From positions 1 to 64,000 of the forward strand of contig CABUPJ010000008.1 of assembly GCA_902493335.1 (NCBI GenBank): a DNA stretch of 64,000 bases, given 5' to 3'. The position numbers and the translations under genes were made by a program. Below are positions 43,463 through 53,782 of the stretch, one piece after another. Numbering within the stretch: position 1 is the stretch's first letter; each line of letters begins with the position of its first letter. The notes beneath the pieces are model-generated. The model was not told where the DNA came from. It was given only the letters and a program-made list of their open reading frames with translations, and did not search any database. The stretch comes from an uncultured Porphyromonadaceae bacterium (GTDB taxonomy: Bacteria; Bacteroidota; Bacteroidia; Bacteroidales; Muribaculaceae).

Positions 43463-45277
43463 TCACATCGCCTTGATGATGTCGTCGAGCGAATCCTCTT
43501 TGGCGAGACCCATTTTCTTGCGTATACGATAGCGTGCCGAATTGACCGATGCTCGCGAGATGCCAAGTGCCATCGCGATATCGTCGGTCGTCTGACCGAT
43601 TCGTATCAGCATACACAGTGTGTTGTCGCCGATTGTTAGATCGGGACAGCGCTGCTGCAGTGCCGTCTGGAAGTCAGGGTAAAGAGACATGAACGACTGC
43701 CTGAACCGTGAGATGTCGTCGCTCGACATCGACGAGGGTGTCAGCGAACTCCAGTCTGTCTCGGTGCGGGCGAGCGACTGCAGCTCTTCAAGCCTGCTGT
43801 TAAGGGTCTTCTGATTGCGCAACAGCGTTGAAATCTGTCGGGCATCCATCTCGAGGCTGCGGCGAGCCAGACGACGCGACTTGACGTGATAGACCGTTAT
43901 GACCACGAGCATCACTATACCCATGACACAGGCGACAGCAAGCCAGAACACGCGGGCCTCCTCACGTCCGACAATCTGCCGCAACATCTGATTTTCGCGC
44001 TCATGCGAGCGGGCGTGATACTGCACGTCGGCGGCAATCGAACGGGTGCGTGCATCCTCGATGCCGAGGGTGTCGACGAGTCTGAATGTCTGACGGAAGA
44101 GTTCTGTGGCTTCAGCCGGGCGTCCGCGGTCGATATATACGTCGATAAGACGACGGTTGGCCCGCAGCAGCAGGTCGAGGTCGTCGTAGCGCGCTATCGA
44201 GTCGACAAGGTTCTCAAGCCTGCCGAGTGCCGCGTCGTCGCCAAGACGTTCACCGGCGACAGCAAGCGCGAATTTTTCTTCCCACATGCCGCTGTTGCAT
44301 CCGACATACTTTCTGATATCGTCGGCAGCCTCTCTGAGCCGTGTGCCGTCAGCTCCGCCGAGCACAGACAGCACTCCGCGCTGCGCCCTCACATAGCGTC
44401 GCAGAATCGGAGCATAGGCCTCGTCCATGCGGTCGATGACCCTCTCGGCCGAATCAAGATAAAAGTATGCCGAATCTGCCGCACCGCGGTCGGCGAAAAT
44501 ACGGGCGCGGAATGTCAGCACGTCAGTCATCAATGCCGGACTTATCGAGGCATACACGATGGCCCGGCGATTGGTCACGAGCGCCGAGTCATAAAGCTTG
44601 ACAGTCGAGTAGAGATTGGCTCTGTCGCCATAGAAAAACACAGTCTCGCGCTGCGGCCAGCCCTGCGCCTCAAGAGTGTCACGAGCCTCGTTGAGATAAT
44701 CCATGCTCTGCACATATTCACCCAGACGACAGGCAAGTTCTGACGCCTGGCATAATATTTCGACCGATTTGCCTGTGTCGGCGCCCCGCATCGCTTCGAG
44801 CGCCCGCTTCTGCAGCTCATAGGCCTGCCGTGCATCCGAGATAACCATTATACGTGCCAGAAGCTGGGCAGTGACAGCCTCCTGCAGTCTGTCGGCCGCC
44901 GGAGGCAAAGCCGCAGCAGCTGCGACAAGCGAATCAAGATCGGGCCACGATTTGACATATGAACACACGGCCCTGAATGACGCTATATAATTGCGGTTGG
45001 GCGAGCGACGGTCTCCGGCGCCTATCGAATCGAGCAGGGAGGCATAGTCTTCAACCGAATCGGCGTCAATCGCCTTGAAGTAGGCAAGCTGATAGATGCG
45101 TCCGTCAGCGTCAGGGTCGGAAATCAGACGAGACCGGCATCTGGCATAAGCCTCAGCCGGCGGCATGTCAGCGACCGAGTCACACAAAGACCTGTAATCG
45201 GATCGGCCGCCGTGGCCGGCACAGGAAACAAGAATAAACGATAATATTATATATAGGAGAAGACTCGTTTTCATCAT
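43463..45277 (-). CDS. Membrane TPR regulator with C-terminal LuxR-like helix-turn-helix
   Basis: 604 residues. Lipobox-like ILVSC at 15-19 or a plain signal; TPR-like helices fill about 60-420; one transmembrane helix lies at about 438-462 (VFWLAVACVMGIVMLVVITV); a coiled segment follows; then a helix-turn-helix at about 550-592 (TTDDIAMALGISRASVNSAR). Such proteins place a periplasmic sensor beside a cytoplasmic DNA-binding end, without kinase. The class is frequent in Bacteroidetes but poorly studied. It starts nine bases after the sprA stop, so it is likely cotranscribed with ruvA - sprA. Confidence 0.75.
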   Translation of the reverse strand: MMKTSLLLYIILSFILVSCAGHGGRSDYRSLCDSVADMPPAEAYARCRSRLISDPDADGRIYQLAYFKAIDADSVEDYASLLDSIGAGDRRSPNRNYIASFRAVCSYVKSWPDLDSLVAAAAALPPAADRLQEAVTAQLLARIMVISDARQAYELQKRALEAMRGADTGKSVEILCQASELACRLGEYVQSMDYLNEARDTLEAQGWPQRETVFFYGDRANLYSTVKLYDSALVTNRRAIVYASISPALMTDVLTFRARIFADRGAADSAYFYLDSAERVIDRMDEAYAPILRRYVRAQRGVLSVLGGADGTRLREAADDIRKYVGCNSGMWEEKFALAVAGERLGDDAALGRLENLVDSIARYDDLDLLLRANRRLIDVYIDRGRPAEATELFRQTFRLVDTLGIEDARTRSIAADVQYHARSHERENQMLRQIVGREEARVFWLAVACVMGIVMLVVITVYHVKSRRLARRSLEMDARQISTLLRNQKTLNSRLEELQSLARTETDWSSLTPSSMSSDDISRFRQSFMSLYPDFQTALQQRCPDLTIGDNTLCMLIRIGQTTDDIAMALGISRASVNSARYRIRKKMGLAKEDSLDDIIKAM

Positions 45278-45286
45278 ATATACAAT

Positions 45287-48200
45287 CTAACGTGCGAGCG
45301 ACAGATTGACCGAGATGCCGTATGAGCTGTTGGTGGTCGGATAGGCGCTCGTGGTGACTATAGGAGTATTGACCTGATGGTCGAAGTAGGCCGACAGGGT
45401 CAGGCGGCGGCTCAGGACATAGCTGGCAGTGAAGTTGATGTTGACGGTCTTCGTGCCGCTCGTCGGCTGGGTATAGTTGCTCTCGATGCGGCGTATCAGG
45501 GCCTGGTTGTTCTGGAACGACACATCAGCGTTGACCGTCAGGTCATTGCTGACGCCCTGCTGCGAACCTTTTATTTTCAGGACTGTGTTGAAGTTGACAA
45601 ACTTATAACCCGCGCCTATGGTGATGCCGCGCGTGGTCGCCTCGACGACCTGTCCGGCCGAGGTGTTGAGTGTCAGTGTACGCTGGTCGCGGTATTCGGC
45701 GTTAAACTGCACATTGTTGTTCATCGTGACGTTGACGCCGAAGAGGGGCGCGAAACGTTCGGTGATGGCTACAGACGAGATGTTGTAGGGCGACGACGGT
45801 ATCGGGCGCCCGGTAAGCTCGTCGAGCGTGAAGCCCAGACGTTGGCCGTCAGCGCTGACCCAGTTGAGATATGAGCTGTAGGAACCGACCGAGTAGGTAC
45901 ACTGATATGCGTGTGTCAGCGTGAATGTCTTGAAAATCGACCTCATGTTGCCCATGTTGATAAGGCCGTCATAGGTGACGCGCCAGTTGGGCAGCACAGC
46001 CGAGAACGACGGGAACGGGTCGAGATAGATCTTGCGCGGATCTTTGCCGGTATAGGCGGCGATGAATGCCGGGATGAGCACGTCGCTCGACGTCTCGCTG
46101 ACGGTGCCGACCTCGGGATCGAAGGGAATGCCGGCCTGGGCCGTGCCCTTGATAAAACCGGCGTCGGGATAACTGATGCCGTTATACTGCGACTCGACGC
46201 GCTGACGCACGACAGGAATGCCTGAGAGGAATTTGTCGAAGGCCTCCGAACGGTAGCCGTCCTTGGCGTTCGAGCTTCTGAGCGCTGAGGCCAGAGCACA
46301 GTGTGTCTTGGTGTATGAGCCTGACAGCGACGTCGGCATATCGGCATACATAAACTGTATCTGCGAGTTGCGGTTGTCGGTGCGGTTGAACGTCAGCTGT
46401 ACCTTGAAGCCCTTGAAAAGCTCGAGGTTGGCCTCGACATTCAGCTCAGTGCCGTGAGAGATGATTGCCGGCGAGGTCTGGCCGTCGTCGGTAATCAGCC
46501 AGCCGCGTTTCAGGGCTTTGTCAAGATAGCTTTCGTCGGTGAAACCGAAGGCGAAGTCAAGACCCGGCGACATCGGCCCGTAAGACTTCGACTGTCCGAA
46601 GATATTGCCGATTTCGGGCGCGAACAGCGGTATGGTCATCGACCGCGTGTTGCGGTAACGCACCGAGACATTGCGCGGCGAGAGAACGAACCGCAGGGCA
46701 TATTCGCCGATGTCACGCATAAGCGGACGCTCTTCCTTGAGCACCTCGGTGACTGTAAACTTGATATTGTCCTCGCCGCGGGTAAGAATCTCGACACTGT
46801 TCTGGTCAATCGGACGCGATTTGACGGCGAAGGGCTTGCCGTCGACAGTGACAGCCGTAACCTTGATTTTCTTAGTGCGCAGATTATGCTTGATTGTCAG
46901 ACTGGTGTCGGGCAAGAGCTTGTATGTGCGTTCGAATTTCTTGGCGCGTTTGGCGCGGGTGTCGGTCTTGCGGGTGTTTGCAAAACGTTTGGTGACATCT
47001 TTGAAGATAGGTATCTTGTTGTAGATGCTCTCGAAGTTTATGCGTCCGTCAGCCGTCCACGACGCCTGATTGGCGATGGTGTTGCCTATCTTGACGCCGT
47101 CGATGGTCGCGCCGCGGTCCCATTTGTAGGTCGCGTTATAGCTCACGTTGCCGGTGAGGAAGTCTATCGCCGGTATCTTCGAGAACGGCGCGCGGTACTG
47201 GCCGGTGAATGTCTGGTTATAGGCCCAGGGCGTACCCATAGACAGGATGCTCTGCCAGACGGTGTCTTTCCACTCGCGGTATTTGTCGGGGAAGAGCTTG
47301 CGGTTGACAGCGCCGACAGTTTCCTCGATGCGTGCCGATGTGTTTGAGTTGAATGTCAGGCTGAGGCTCTTTATGATATTCCACGTCAGTGAAAGCTGAC
47401 GGTCCCACAGGAAGTTCTTGCTCACCGACACAGGCAGCTGGAACATGACATCGGTCTCTGAACGCGTCTGCTGCTCATAGTAGTAGCGCGACATGTTGGT
47501 CTGGAACGCGATGCTGTTGGGGAGCCACTGTATCTCCCAGTCTTTTATAAACTTGAGGTTCTTGTCTTTCGATTTTATGAAGCTGAACGGTTTGAAACCC
47601 TTGATATAAGGCGTATAGGCATACTGGAACGAGCCGCGGTAGTCGTTTGTATATTCGTACTCGGTCGTCGGGTCCATCTTGGTCTGTTTGCTGAACGAGA
47701 AATTCAGCGTGAAGTTGGCGGGGTCCCAGGGCATCGGATTCTTGCTCTGCACATCGAATTTCAGTCCCGAGACAGAAAAATTCTCGATCTTCGAATGTTC
47801 TACGGCATAGCTCTCGATCGAATCGCGCTCGTGCTTGTTGGCGCAGCCGTCAAGGGCGTCCTTGAGCAGCACGTCCTGGTCGAGCGGATTATACTTGGGC
47901 GAGGTTTTCTCTTTAGAGACCGAGTAATAGATCGGCGCGCGGAGCTTGACCTTCTCGGGGAGGAAACGGCCGAGGTCGCCCTGCACGGCGAAGTTATACT
48001 GATGATAGTCGTCGAGACGACGCTCGTTGAGCGACTGGTCGACGCCGCCGAAGCCTGCTGTTTCTATGTGCGTGCCGAAGTTGAGCGTCGCGATGTCCGA
48101 CAGGTTGAGTGTCGCATTGGCCTTGGCCGCCCAGCCGCCTTCTTCGTTGAAATCGGTGACTTTTAGCTCGTTGACCCAGACGATGCCGTCTTTTGTTGTC

Positions 48201-51200
48201 GACGAGTTGTTGCGCACGCCTATGAGCATGACGCGCACATCGCTCAGCGACGGATTGCCGATGACGGCGATGCGGTTGTGTTCGTTGTCGGGGTCACGGC
48301 CGGTGAAGAGCGTGGCAAAGCCGACGCCGTTCTCTTCGTTGCGTTTGGCCTCGTTGCGTTTTTTCTTGAGGTCGACGAGACTCTGGAGATTGAAGTTCAT
48401 GTAGTTGCTCTCGGGCCAGACGATGTATCTGTCTGAAGTCAGATACTGGTTGTACTTGCCCGGAGGCGTCAGCGTCAGAGGCACTTCATATTCATAGTAA
48501 TTGCTCTTGACGTCAGAGCCGAGTCGCAGGAATATCGAAAGCTCGCCCGACTTGAGATTGGTGACGTCGTCGATAAGAGCCTCGGCGTGTACCCACATCT
48601 GCATACGGCTGTAGTTGCGCAGGTCAAGCTGGGTGTTGCGGTAGACGCCGCGGGCGTCACCGGCGTCAAGACCGGTGACTTTCATCGACATCGACTGTTC
48701 GTTGAGCTGTGTGATCTGGCTCTGTCCCGGGTCGGTGATACGTGTCACGCCGGGAGGCAGCACATAGTTGACCGGCTCGCGGTCGGCGTTTTCCTCGATG
48801 TTGACAACCGACAGGTCGAGCTGGCCTTCGGCAGGCTGGTCGCCGCGGTTGTTGAGGTTGAAGTCATAGCCGCGCCATTCGCCGCGGACGAGTTCGAGGG
48901 TGGCGAAACGCAGGTGTGTCACCTGTCTGAAGCCCGTCATGAACATACGGGCGAATCTGATGGTCGTGAAGTCATTGATCGAACCGACGACTTTCTCGTA
49001 GTCGCTCAAGGGTATCTTGAACTGATACCACTCTACTTCCTGGTCCTTGCCGTTGCGGGTACGCACGATCGAGGTCTGTTTGTCGGTTATGAAGTTGCGG
49101 CCCACCACAAGGTCTTCTGGACGTATCGACACACGATACTGGAAGTAGCGCTCATATTCGTTGAGTGTATTGTCCTGATTGATGTCCTCGACATCGGGCA
49201 CGCTTCTCGACGACTGATAGAGCGGATCATCGGCCTCGTCGGGCGACAGCGAGTTGCCTTCGACGCCGTTATATCGTTTATAACGGGCGAGGATTCCGAG
49301 ACGCTGCTCGTCATAGTCATAACCGCGGTAGAAGTGATAGTTGTCGCCGGCCGGGTCGTTGAACGGCGAGAAGCGGTCCTGCTCCATTTCGGCCACGGTC
49401 GTGGCCGGAAGACGCTGACGCAGGCGGTCGAGATAGTCCTTGTAGCTCGAGAAATTGAATTCGTCATCGTTGGGCAGACCGTCGAGACCGACGTCCTGCA
49501 CCAGACGCGAGCCGCTGTTGTTGTCAAACGAATATGTCAGAGAATTCTGTGTCGACACGCGTCCCCAGGCGCTTTCGGTCAGATACTGGTCATTGCCGTC
49601 ATAGGGAATACCGTTCTCATAGCTCTTCAGACCGTCCTTGAGGATATCCTCCGAGATTTCACCGAAGTTGAAATAGAGATCGCCGCCGTCGTAGTTGGGG
49701 TTCTCGGGGTCAAGGAACGGATTCATCATCCAGAACTGCACATACTCGATGTTGCTCTGCTCGAAGTTGGTATTGTCCATTCGGCGCATGATGCCACCCC
49801 ATCGTTTTTCGGGATTAAGCAGATTGCCGCTCTCGTCTATATCCTCGGCGTCGAGGTTATAGGGACCGCGCTCGGTCGGATAGAACGAGAGGTTTAGTGT
49901 CTGTATCGTCGACGACTCGCCGTAGCTGAGCTGACGGCCGGGGAATATCTCGCGCGAGGTGACTTCGCGCACATATGGATTCGACAGCTGCTCGAGGTCG
50001 CTCTTGATATAACCCGGCGCGAGCGACGAGTTGCGCATCGTGAACATGCGGTCGATATAGTACCAGTTGATCAGGGCGCGGTTCTTGCCGTATGCGACAT
50101 TGTTGCTCAGCGAGGCCTCGGGGAAGAGCGCGTCTTTGCCCGGATCATAGGGCGTCGAGGCAAGAAACCAGCTGTAGGGCGAACGCAGGTCGATGCCGGT
50201 CTGGGCCGACTCGAAGTCGTCGACATACGACGAGCCTTTGTTAGATCCCGATTTCTGTGCATGCGGCAACAGCTTGGCATACTCGGCGGTGAGACTCAGG
50301 CGCGAAGGCTGCACGGCGTTGACGGTCGGTATCTTGTTGAGCAGATTCGTCAGCCACATGAAATCCTGATTGTAACTCAGATTGAGGCCGAGCATGGTGT
50401 TGTTGACAGTTTCGTCGCCGATGTTGACCTTCTCGGTCATGGCCTTCTCTGAGAAATGGAGCATCGTCGCCCCGACATTGAGCGCCTTGCTGAACTGATA
50501 CTGCAGGTCGAGGCCTAACAGAGTCTTGCGTTGGGTCGAGAAAAGCGACTGATTTTCAAGAGTGACACTGATGCTTTGGCCCGAGTCGATAATCGACTGG
50601 TTTGTGATGGTGACTATACCCATCGAATAGTCTACGGTATAGTCGGAGTTTTCGACGAGTCTGACACCGCCGGCGGTCACGATGACCGACCCGCGGGGCA
50701 CGTTCATGGCATTGAGTCTGATCTGAGAGCCCGACGATGCCTGATATTCGCCTTCGAGTATAAATTTGTTCTTGTCGGCAAACTGGCGGGCGACAACCTG
50801 CGTCGAGTCATAAAGTTCCTGATAGACATACTGCTGCGCTATAGCCGGATTGCCGATTGCCTGCGCGAGATGACTGCCGAAAGGCTCGGCCACGGGGAAG
50901 ATGATCTTGCCTGTCTGAGGCAGCACGGTATAGCCGTCGACAAAGTCGAAGAAGCCGTCGGGATTGCTCTCTTCGTTGCTGTCGAGGCGGTCGAGATTCA
51001 TCACCTGCAGCAGTGATTTGTCATTGAGACCTGCGACAGGCAGATAGTTGATTTTTGTACCGGTCGTGTCACTCAGATACTTGATGTTGAGCTTGAAGTT
51101 TTTCTTCTGTATCTGATAGCCGCCGAGCGAATAGACGTTTTTCATCATCAGACGCCACATCGGCAGACGGGGCGACGTCGTGGTGCTCTTAAGCATTTTG

Positions 51201-52744
51201 AGGAAAAGAGCGTTCTCGGTGTTGGTGATGTCGCCCGAGAACTCGCCGACCTGATAGACCTGACCTCCGTAGGTATATTCGAAGGCCACGGCCAGCACCT
51301 CGTCGGCGTTCAAGGCGCTTTTAATCGAGATATAACCGAGGGTGGCGTTGAGGTCGTATTCGTTGGAGCTGAGCATACGCGCGCTCTCGACTTTCTCATA
51401 ATCGCGGCCGCCCTCGATGCCGAAAGCCGACAGAGGTTCGAGCACCTGGGTCACAAGGTTGATGTTGCGCGCTTCGGGATACTGGCTCTTTATGGTCGAC
51501 AGCAGGTCGTTTGAGTTGTTCGACGGATTGTCAAGCGCCGGATTGCCGACCCAATGGCTGTTCGAGATGACCTTGTTCTCGCCGAGGTCCATGAAGGCCA
51601 CAAGGTTGCGCGACCGGTCATATCGGCCGTTCTTGTTTGTCACCCACACCTCGATGCGGGTGATGTTGACTCCCGAAGAGACATACGGCACCCGCGCGGC
51701 GAATTTGTCGTAGTTGTCGCGGAAGAACTGACTCAGGAAGAAGTGACGGTTCTGGTCATACTGGTCGACGTTGACCGAGAATTTAGTCGTCTGCACACCG
51801 CCTTTGGTGTTGACCGACTTCGACTCTGAATTCTGCTGCGAGACGAGGGCCGTAGCTGTCAGTTTGCCGAACTGGAGCTTCGACTTGACACCGAAGAGTG
51901 CCGTGCTGCCTCTGATGAGCGACGAGCCTGTAGTCATCGACACATTGCCGGCCTCTATCGACTTGACGATGTCGTCCTCCTTGCCCTCGTAGGCGAGCTT
52001 GAGGTTCTTCGAGTCGAAATCAAAGGTCGCGTCGGTGTTATATGTCATGTTGAATTTCAGGCGGTCGCCGACACTCGCGGCTATCGTGGCCTGAATCTTC
52101 TGGTCGAAGTCGAAGTAGGTCTTGCGGCGCGACGACAGCGACAGCGACGGGTTGTCTGTCTTGTTGCTCTTGATGCCCATAGACACCTGCACGGAGCCCT
52201 GGGTCTTGAGCTGCACGCCGCCGGGACCGAAAATCTTTTCGAGCGGCCCGAGGGCGAAGTTCATGTCAAAGATGTTGAAGGGCTGCTTCTCTGTCTCGGT
52301 GACGAGCGCGAGATTGCGCTCGCGGTAATACTGCTGCATCGACCGCCGCAGCTGCCAGTTGTTATACTGGGCCGGTGTCAGCATGAAAGGCGTCGCCACG
52401 TCAAAATCGCCGACTTTGGTGCGCACGACATAGAAACCTGTCTCGGGGTCATACTCGGCCTGGGTCTTGATGTTCGACGGTGTCGTCAGATCATAGGCCA
52501 GCTCGTCGGCCATAAGAGCCTCATAGTTCTGCGGCACTGTCTGCTGTATCGGGAAAGGCATCATTATCGAGTCGGCGGCCTCGACCAGCGACGGCGGATA
52601 TGCCGCAGGCGGCGGAGGAGTAATCGACCGTCCCTGATACTGACCCGTCACAATAAACGGCATCACTGCGACCGCCCCTGCAACAAGAACAGCCGACACG
52701 ACGCCGACAATGCGACTATATATCTTCTTTTTGTCTTTTCCCAT
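45287..52744 (-). CDS. sprA: T9SS outer-membrane translocon SprA/Sov
   Basis: 2485 residues, the expected giant size. The N-terminus has an anchor/signal helix (about 10-32). SprA forms the very large single-chain barrel that moves folded cargo across the outer membrane, with PorV and plug partners (family knowledge). Visible hallmarks: long runs of strand-turn repeats, SMGIKSNKTDNPSLSLSSRR-type beta segments near 165-185, YVDDFESAQTGIDLRSPYSW at about 840-860, and the end SSYGISVNLSLAR. The presence of several sorting-domain proteins in the window supports an active T9SS. Order ruvA - sprA is common in Bacteroidetes. Long antisense frames inside it are not genes. Confidence 0.95.
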   Translation of the reverse strand: MGKDKKKIYSRIVGVVSAVLVAGAVAVMPFIVTGQYQGRSITPPPPAAYPPSLVEAADSIMMPFPIQQTVPQNYEALMADELAYDLTTPSNIKTQAEYDPETGFYVVRTKVGDFDVATPFMLTPAQYNNWQLRRSMQQYYRERNLALVTETEKQPFNIFDMNFALGPLEKIFGPGGVQLKTQGSVQVSMGIKSNKTDNPSLSLSSRRKTYFDFDQKIQATIAASVGDRLKFNMTYNTDATFDFDSKNLKLAYEGKEDDIVKSIEAGNVSMTTGSSLIRGSTALFGVKSKLQFGKLTATALVSQQNSESKSVNTKGGVQTTKFSVNVDQYDQNRHFFLSQFFRDNYDKFAARVPYVSSGVNITRIEVWVTNKNGRYDRSRNLVAFMDLGENKVISNSHWVGNPALDNPSNNSNDLLSTIKSQYPEARNINLVTQVLEPLSAFGIEGGRDYEKVESARMLSSNEYDLNATLGYISIKSALNADEVLAVAFEYTYGGQVYQVGEFSGDITNTENALFLKMLKSTTTSPRLPMWRLMMKNVYSLGGYQIQKKNFKLNIKYLSDTTGTKINYLPVAGLNDKSLLQVMNLDRLDSNEESNPDGFFDFVDGYTVLPQTGKIIFPVAEPFGSHLAQAIGNPAIAQQYVYQELYDSTQVVARQFADKNKFILEGEYQASSGSQIRLNAMNVPRGSVIVTAGGVRLVENSDYTVDYSMGIVTITNQSIIDSGQSISVTLENQSLFSTQRKTLLGLDLQYQFSKALNVGATMLHFSEKAMTEKVNIGDETVNNTMLGLNLSYNQDFMWLTNLLNKIPTVNAVQPSRLSLTAEYAKLLPHAQKSGSNKGSSYVDDFESAQTGIDLRSPYSWFLASTPYDPGKDALFPEASLSNNVAYGKNRALINWYYIDRMFTMRNSSLAPGYIKSDLEQLSNPYVREVTSREIFPGRQLSYGESSTIQTLNLSFYPTERGPYNLDAEDIDESGNLLNPEKRWGGIMRRMDNTNFEQSNIEYVQFWMMNPFLDPENPNYDGGDLYFNFGEISEDILKDGLKSYENGIPYDGNDQYLTESAWGRVSTQNSLTYSFDNNSGSRLVQDVGLDGLPNDDEFNFSSYKDYLDRLRQRLPATTVAEMEQDRFSPFNDPAGDNYHFYRGYDYDEQRLGILARYKRYNGVEGNSLSPDEADDPLYQSSRSVPDVEDINQDNTLNEYERYFQYRVSIRPEDLVVGRNFITDKQTSIVRTRNGKDQEVEWYQFKIPLSDYEKVVGSINDFTTIRFARMFMTGFRQVTHLRFATLELVRGEWRGYDFNLNNRGDQPAEGQLDLSVVNIEENADREPVNYVLPPGVTRITDPGQSQITQLNEQSMSMKVTGLDAGDARGVYRNTQLDLRNYSRMQMWVHAEALIDDVTNLKSGELSIFLRLGSDVKSNYYEYEVPLTLTPPGKYNQYLTSDRYIVWPESNYMNFNLQSLVDLKKKRNEAKRNEENGVGFATLFTGRDPDNEHNRIAVIGNPSLSDVRVMLIGVRNNSSTTKDGIVWVNELKVTDFNEEGGWAAKANATLNLSDIATLNFGTHIETAGFGGVDQSLNERRLDDYHQYNFAVQGDLGRFLPEKVKLRAPIYYSVSKEKTSPKYNPLDQDVLLKDALDGCANKHERDSIESYAVEHSKIENFSVSGLKFDVQSKNPMPWDPANFTLNFSFSKQTKMDPTTEYEYTNDYRGSFQYAYTPYIKGFKPFSFIKSKDKNLKFIKDWEIQWLPNSIAFQTNMSRYYYEQQTRSETDVMFQLPVSVSKNFLWDRQLSLTWNIIKSLSLTFNSNTSARIEETVGAVNRKLFPDKYREWKDTVWQSILSMGTPWAYNQTFTGQYRAPFSKIPAIDFLTGNVSYNATYKWDRGATIDGVKIGNTIANQASWTADGRINFESIYNKIPIFKDVTKRFANTRKTDTRAKRAKKFERTYKLLPDTSLTIKHNLRTKKIKVTAVTVDGKPFAVKSRPIDQNSVEILTRGEDNIKFTVTEVLKEERPLMRDIGEYALRFVLSPRNVSVRYRNTRSMTIPLFAPEIGNIFGQSKSYGPMSPGLDFAFGFTDESYLDKALKRGWLITDDGQTSPAIISHGTELNVEANLELFKGFKVQLTFNRTDNRNSQIQFMYADMPTSLSGSYTKTHCALASALRSSNAKDGYRSEAFDKFLSGIPVVRQRVESQYNGISYPDAGFIKGTAQAGIPFDPEVGTVSETSSDVLIPAFIAAYTGKDPRKIYLDPFPSFSAVLPNWRVTYDGLINMGNMRSIFKTFTLTHAYQCTYSVGSYSSYLNWVSADGQRLGFTLDELTGRPIPSSPYNISSVAITERFAPLFGVNVTMNNNVQFNAEYRDQRTLTLNTSAGQVVEATTRGITIGAGYKFVNFNTVLKIKGSQQGVSNDLTVNADVSFQNNQALIRRIESNYTQPTSGTKTVNINFTASYVLSRRLTLSAYFDHQVNTPIVTTSAYPTTNSSYGISVNLSLAR

Positions 52745-52798
52745 TTACAAGTCAATCACAGCCGGGTGCCGGAGAGCTACCGCGGGGCATATTGCCGT

Positions 52799-53383
52799 CT
52801 ACATCAGCGGCAAAGCACGGCGTATGGCAGCTTCGACCTTCAACGACGGTTCGGCTTCGAACAACTTCTTGAGAACCTTACGGCTCTGCGGAGCGGCGAA
52901 ACCGAGCATCACCAGTGCGGCGAGTGCCTCGTCGAAGGCTTCTGACGTGGTCTGTGACTGAACTAATAACGTATCGTCGGCAGGTTTTATTTTATCGCGC
53001 AAATCAACAATTATTCTTTCCGCCGTTTTTGCCCCTACGCCCTTGACGGCTTTAAGGCGTTTGACGTCCGACGCGGCTATCACCGCCGACAGCTCGGCCG
53101 ACGGTATCGCCGACAGTATCATCCTCGCCGTCGAGGCTCCCACGCCGCTGACTCCGATGAGCGCACGGAACATCTCGCGCTCGTCAGCCGTGAGGAAACC
53201 ATATAGCGTCCAGGCATCTTCGCGTATCGACTCGTGCACTAACAGACGAGCCTCGGTCTTGCCTTCGAGAGCCGAGAAAGTCTGTAGTGTAATCTGCAGA
53301 GCGTAGGCCACTCCGCCGGCAGTCTCTATGATGGCGGCTGCCGGATTTAGCTCGGCCACAGCGCCTTTGATATATTCAATCAT
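52799..53383 (-). CDS. ruvA: Holliday junction branch-migration protein RuvA
   Basis: 194 residues. Domain I (1-63) is an OB fold that starts MIEYIKGAVAEL; domain II (about 70-130) has two helix-hairpin-helix motifs, LIGVSGVGASTARMIL and LKAVKGVGAKTAERIIVDL; domain III (150-194) is the flexible C-terminal part that contacts RuvB. Tetramers clamp the junction and load RuvB. sprA follows after 54 bases. TATCTTTG at 53414-53407 is the promoter box. Confidence 0.95.
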   Translation of the reverse strand: MIEYIKGAVAELNPAAAIIETAGGVAYALQITLQTFSALEGKTEARLLVHESIREDAWTLYGFLTADEREMFRALIGVSGVGASTARMILSAIPSAELSAVIAASDVKRLKAVKGVGAKTAERIIVDLRDKIKPADDTLLVQSQTTSEAFDEALAALVMLGFAAPQSRKVLKKLFEAEPSLKVEAAIRRALPLM

Positions 53384-53406
53384 GCTATTATCTTATTTAT
53401 ATCCTA

Positions 53407-53437
53407 CAAAGATAGCATTTTTTGTAAACCCAAACAA
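53407..53437 (-). promoter_or_regulatory. Promoter for ruvA - sprA
   Basis: Minus strand TTG (53437-53435), 20 bases, TATCTTTG (53414-53407); ATG at 53383. Since only 54 bases separate ruvA from sprA, it may drive both. Confidence 0.5.
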
Positions 53438-53485
53438 TGCCGTATTTGTTATTGCAATAAACTAACAGCATAAAACACTCGGATT

Positions 53486-53782
53486 ATGAACGATTATCAG
53501 TCTTTAATATCAGGTTCTAAAGTAGTATTGGTCGAATTCTATGCCTCGTGGTGCCCTCACTGCCGCCGCATGATGCCCATCGTCGACGACATCAAGGAAC
53601 TTCTCGGCAACCGTGTGCCCGTCTATCAGTTTGACATTGACGAGAACGAGAGTCTCGCCGACCGCATGGGCGCCGACACCGTCCCGACCTTCATCATCTA
53701 TCGCGACGGCGAAGAAGTATGGCGCTACAGCGGCGAAATCGACGGCAACGCCCTTTACAGCAAAATCGAAGGCTTCATGTAA
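53486..53782 (+). CDS. Thioredoxin with CPHC active site
   Basis: 98 residues with no signal peptide, so cytoplasmic as written. Thioredoxin fold with FYASWCPHCRRMMP (residues about 18-31) and the cis-Pro segment DTVPTFIIYRDGEEVW. The active site is CPHC, the oxidising DsbA-type dipeptide, not the CGPC of reducing thioredoxins. Its stop overlaps the ATG of the VKOR gene by one base (TAATG), so the two are coupled. In many Bacteroidetes relatives of the next protein a thioredoxin domain is fused to VKOR; here it is separate and encoded first. Confidence 0.85.
   Translation: MNDYQSLISGSKVVLVEFYASWCPHCRRMMPIVDDIKELLGNRVPVYQFDIDENESLADRMGADTVPTFIIYRDGEEVWRYSGEIDGNALYSKIEGFM

Noticed and set aside
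48587..49897. Open frame of 436 codons opposite sprA
   Set aside because: Antisense shadow of a very long GC-biased gene.
53719..53782. Longer VKOR start inside the thioredoxin gene
   Set aside because: The extension is Arg/Gln-rich and overlaps the thioredoxin gene in another frame; the TAATG overlap favours 53782.
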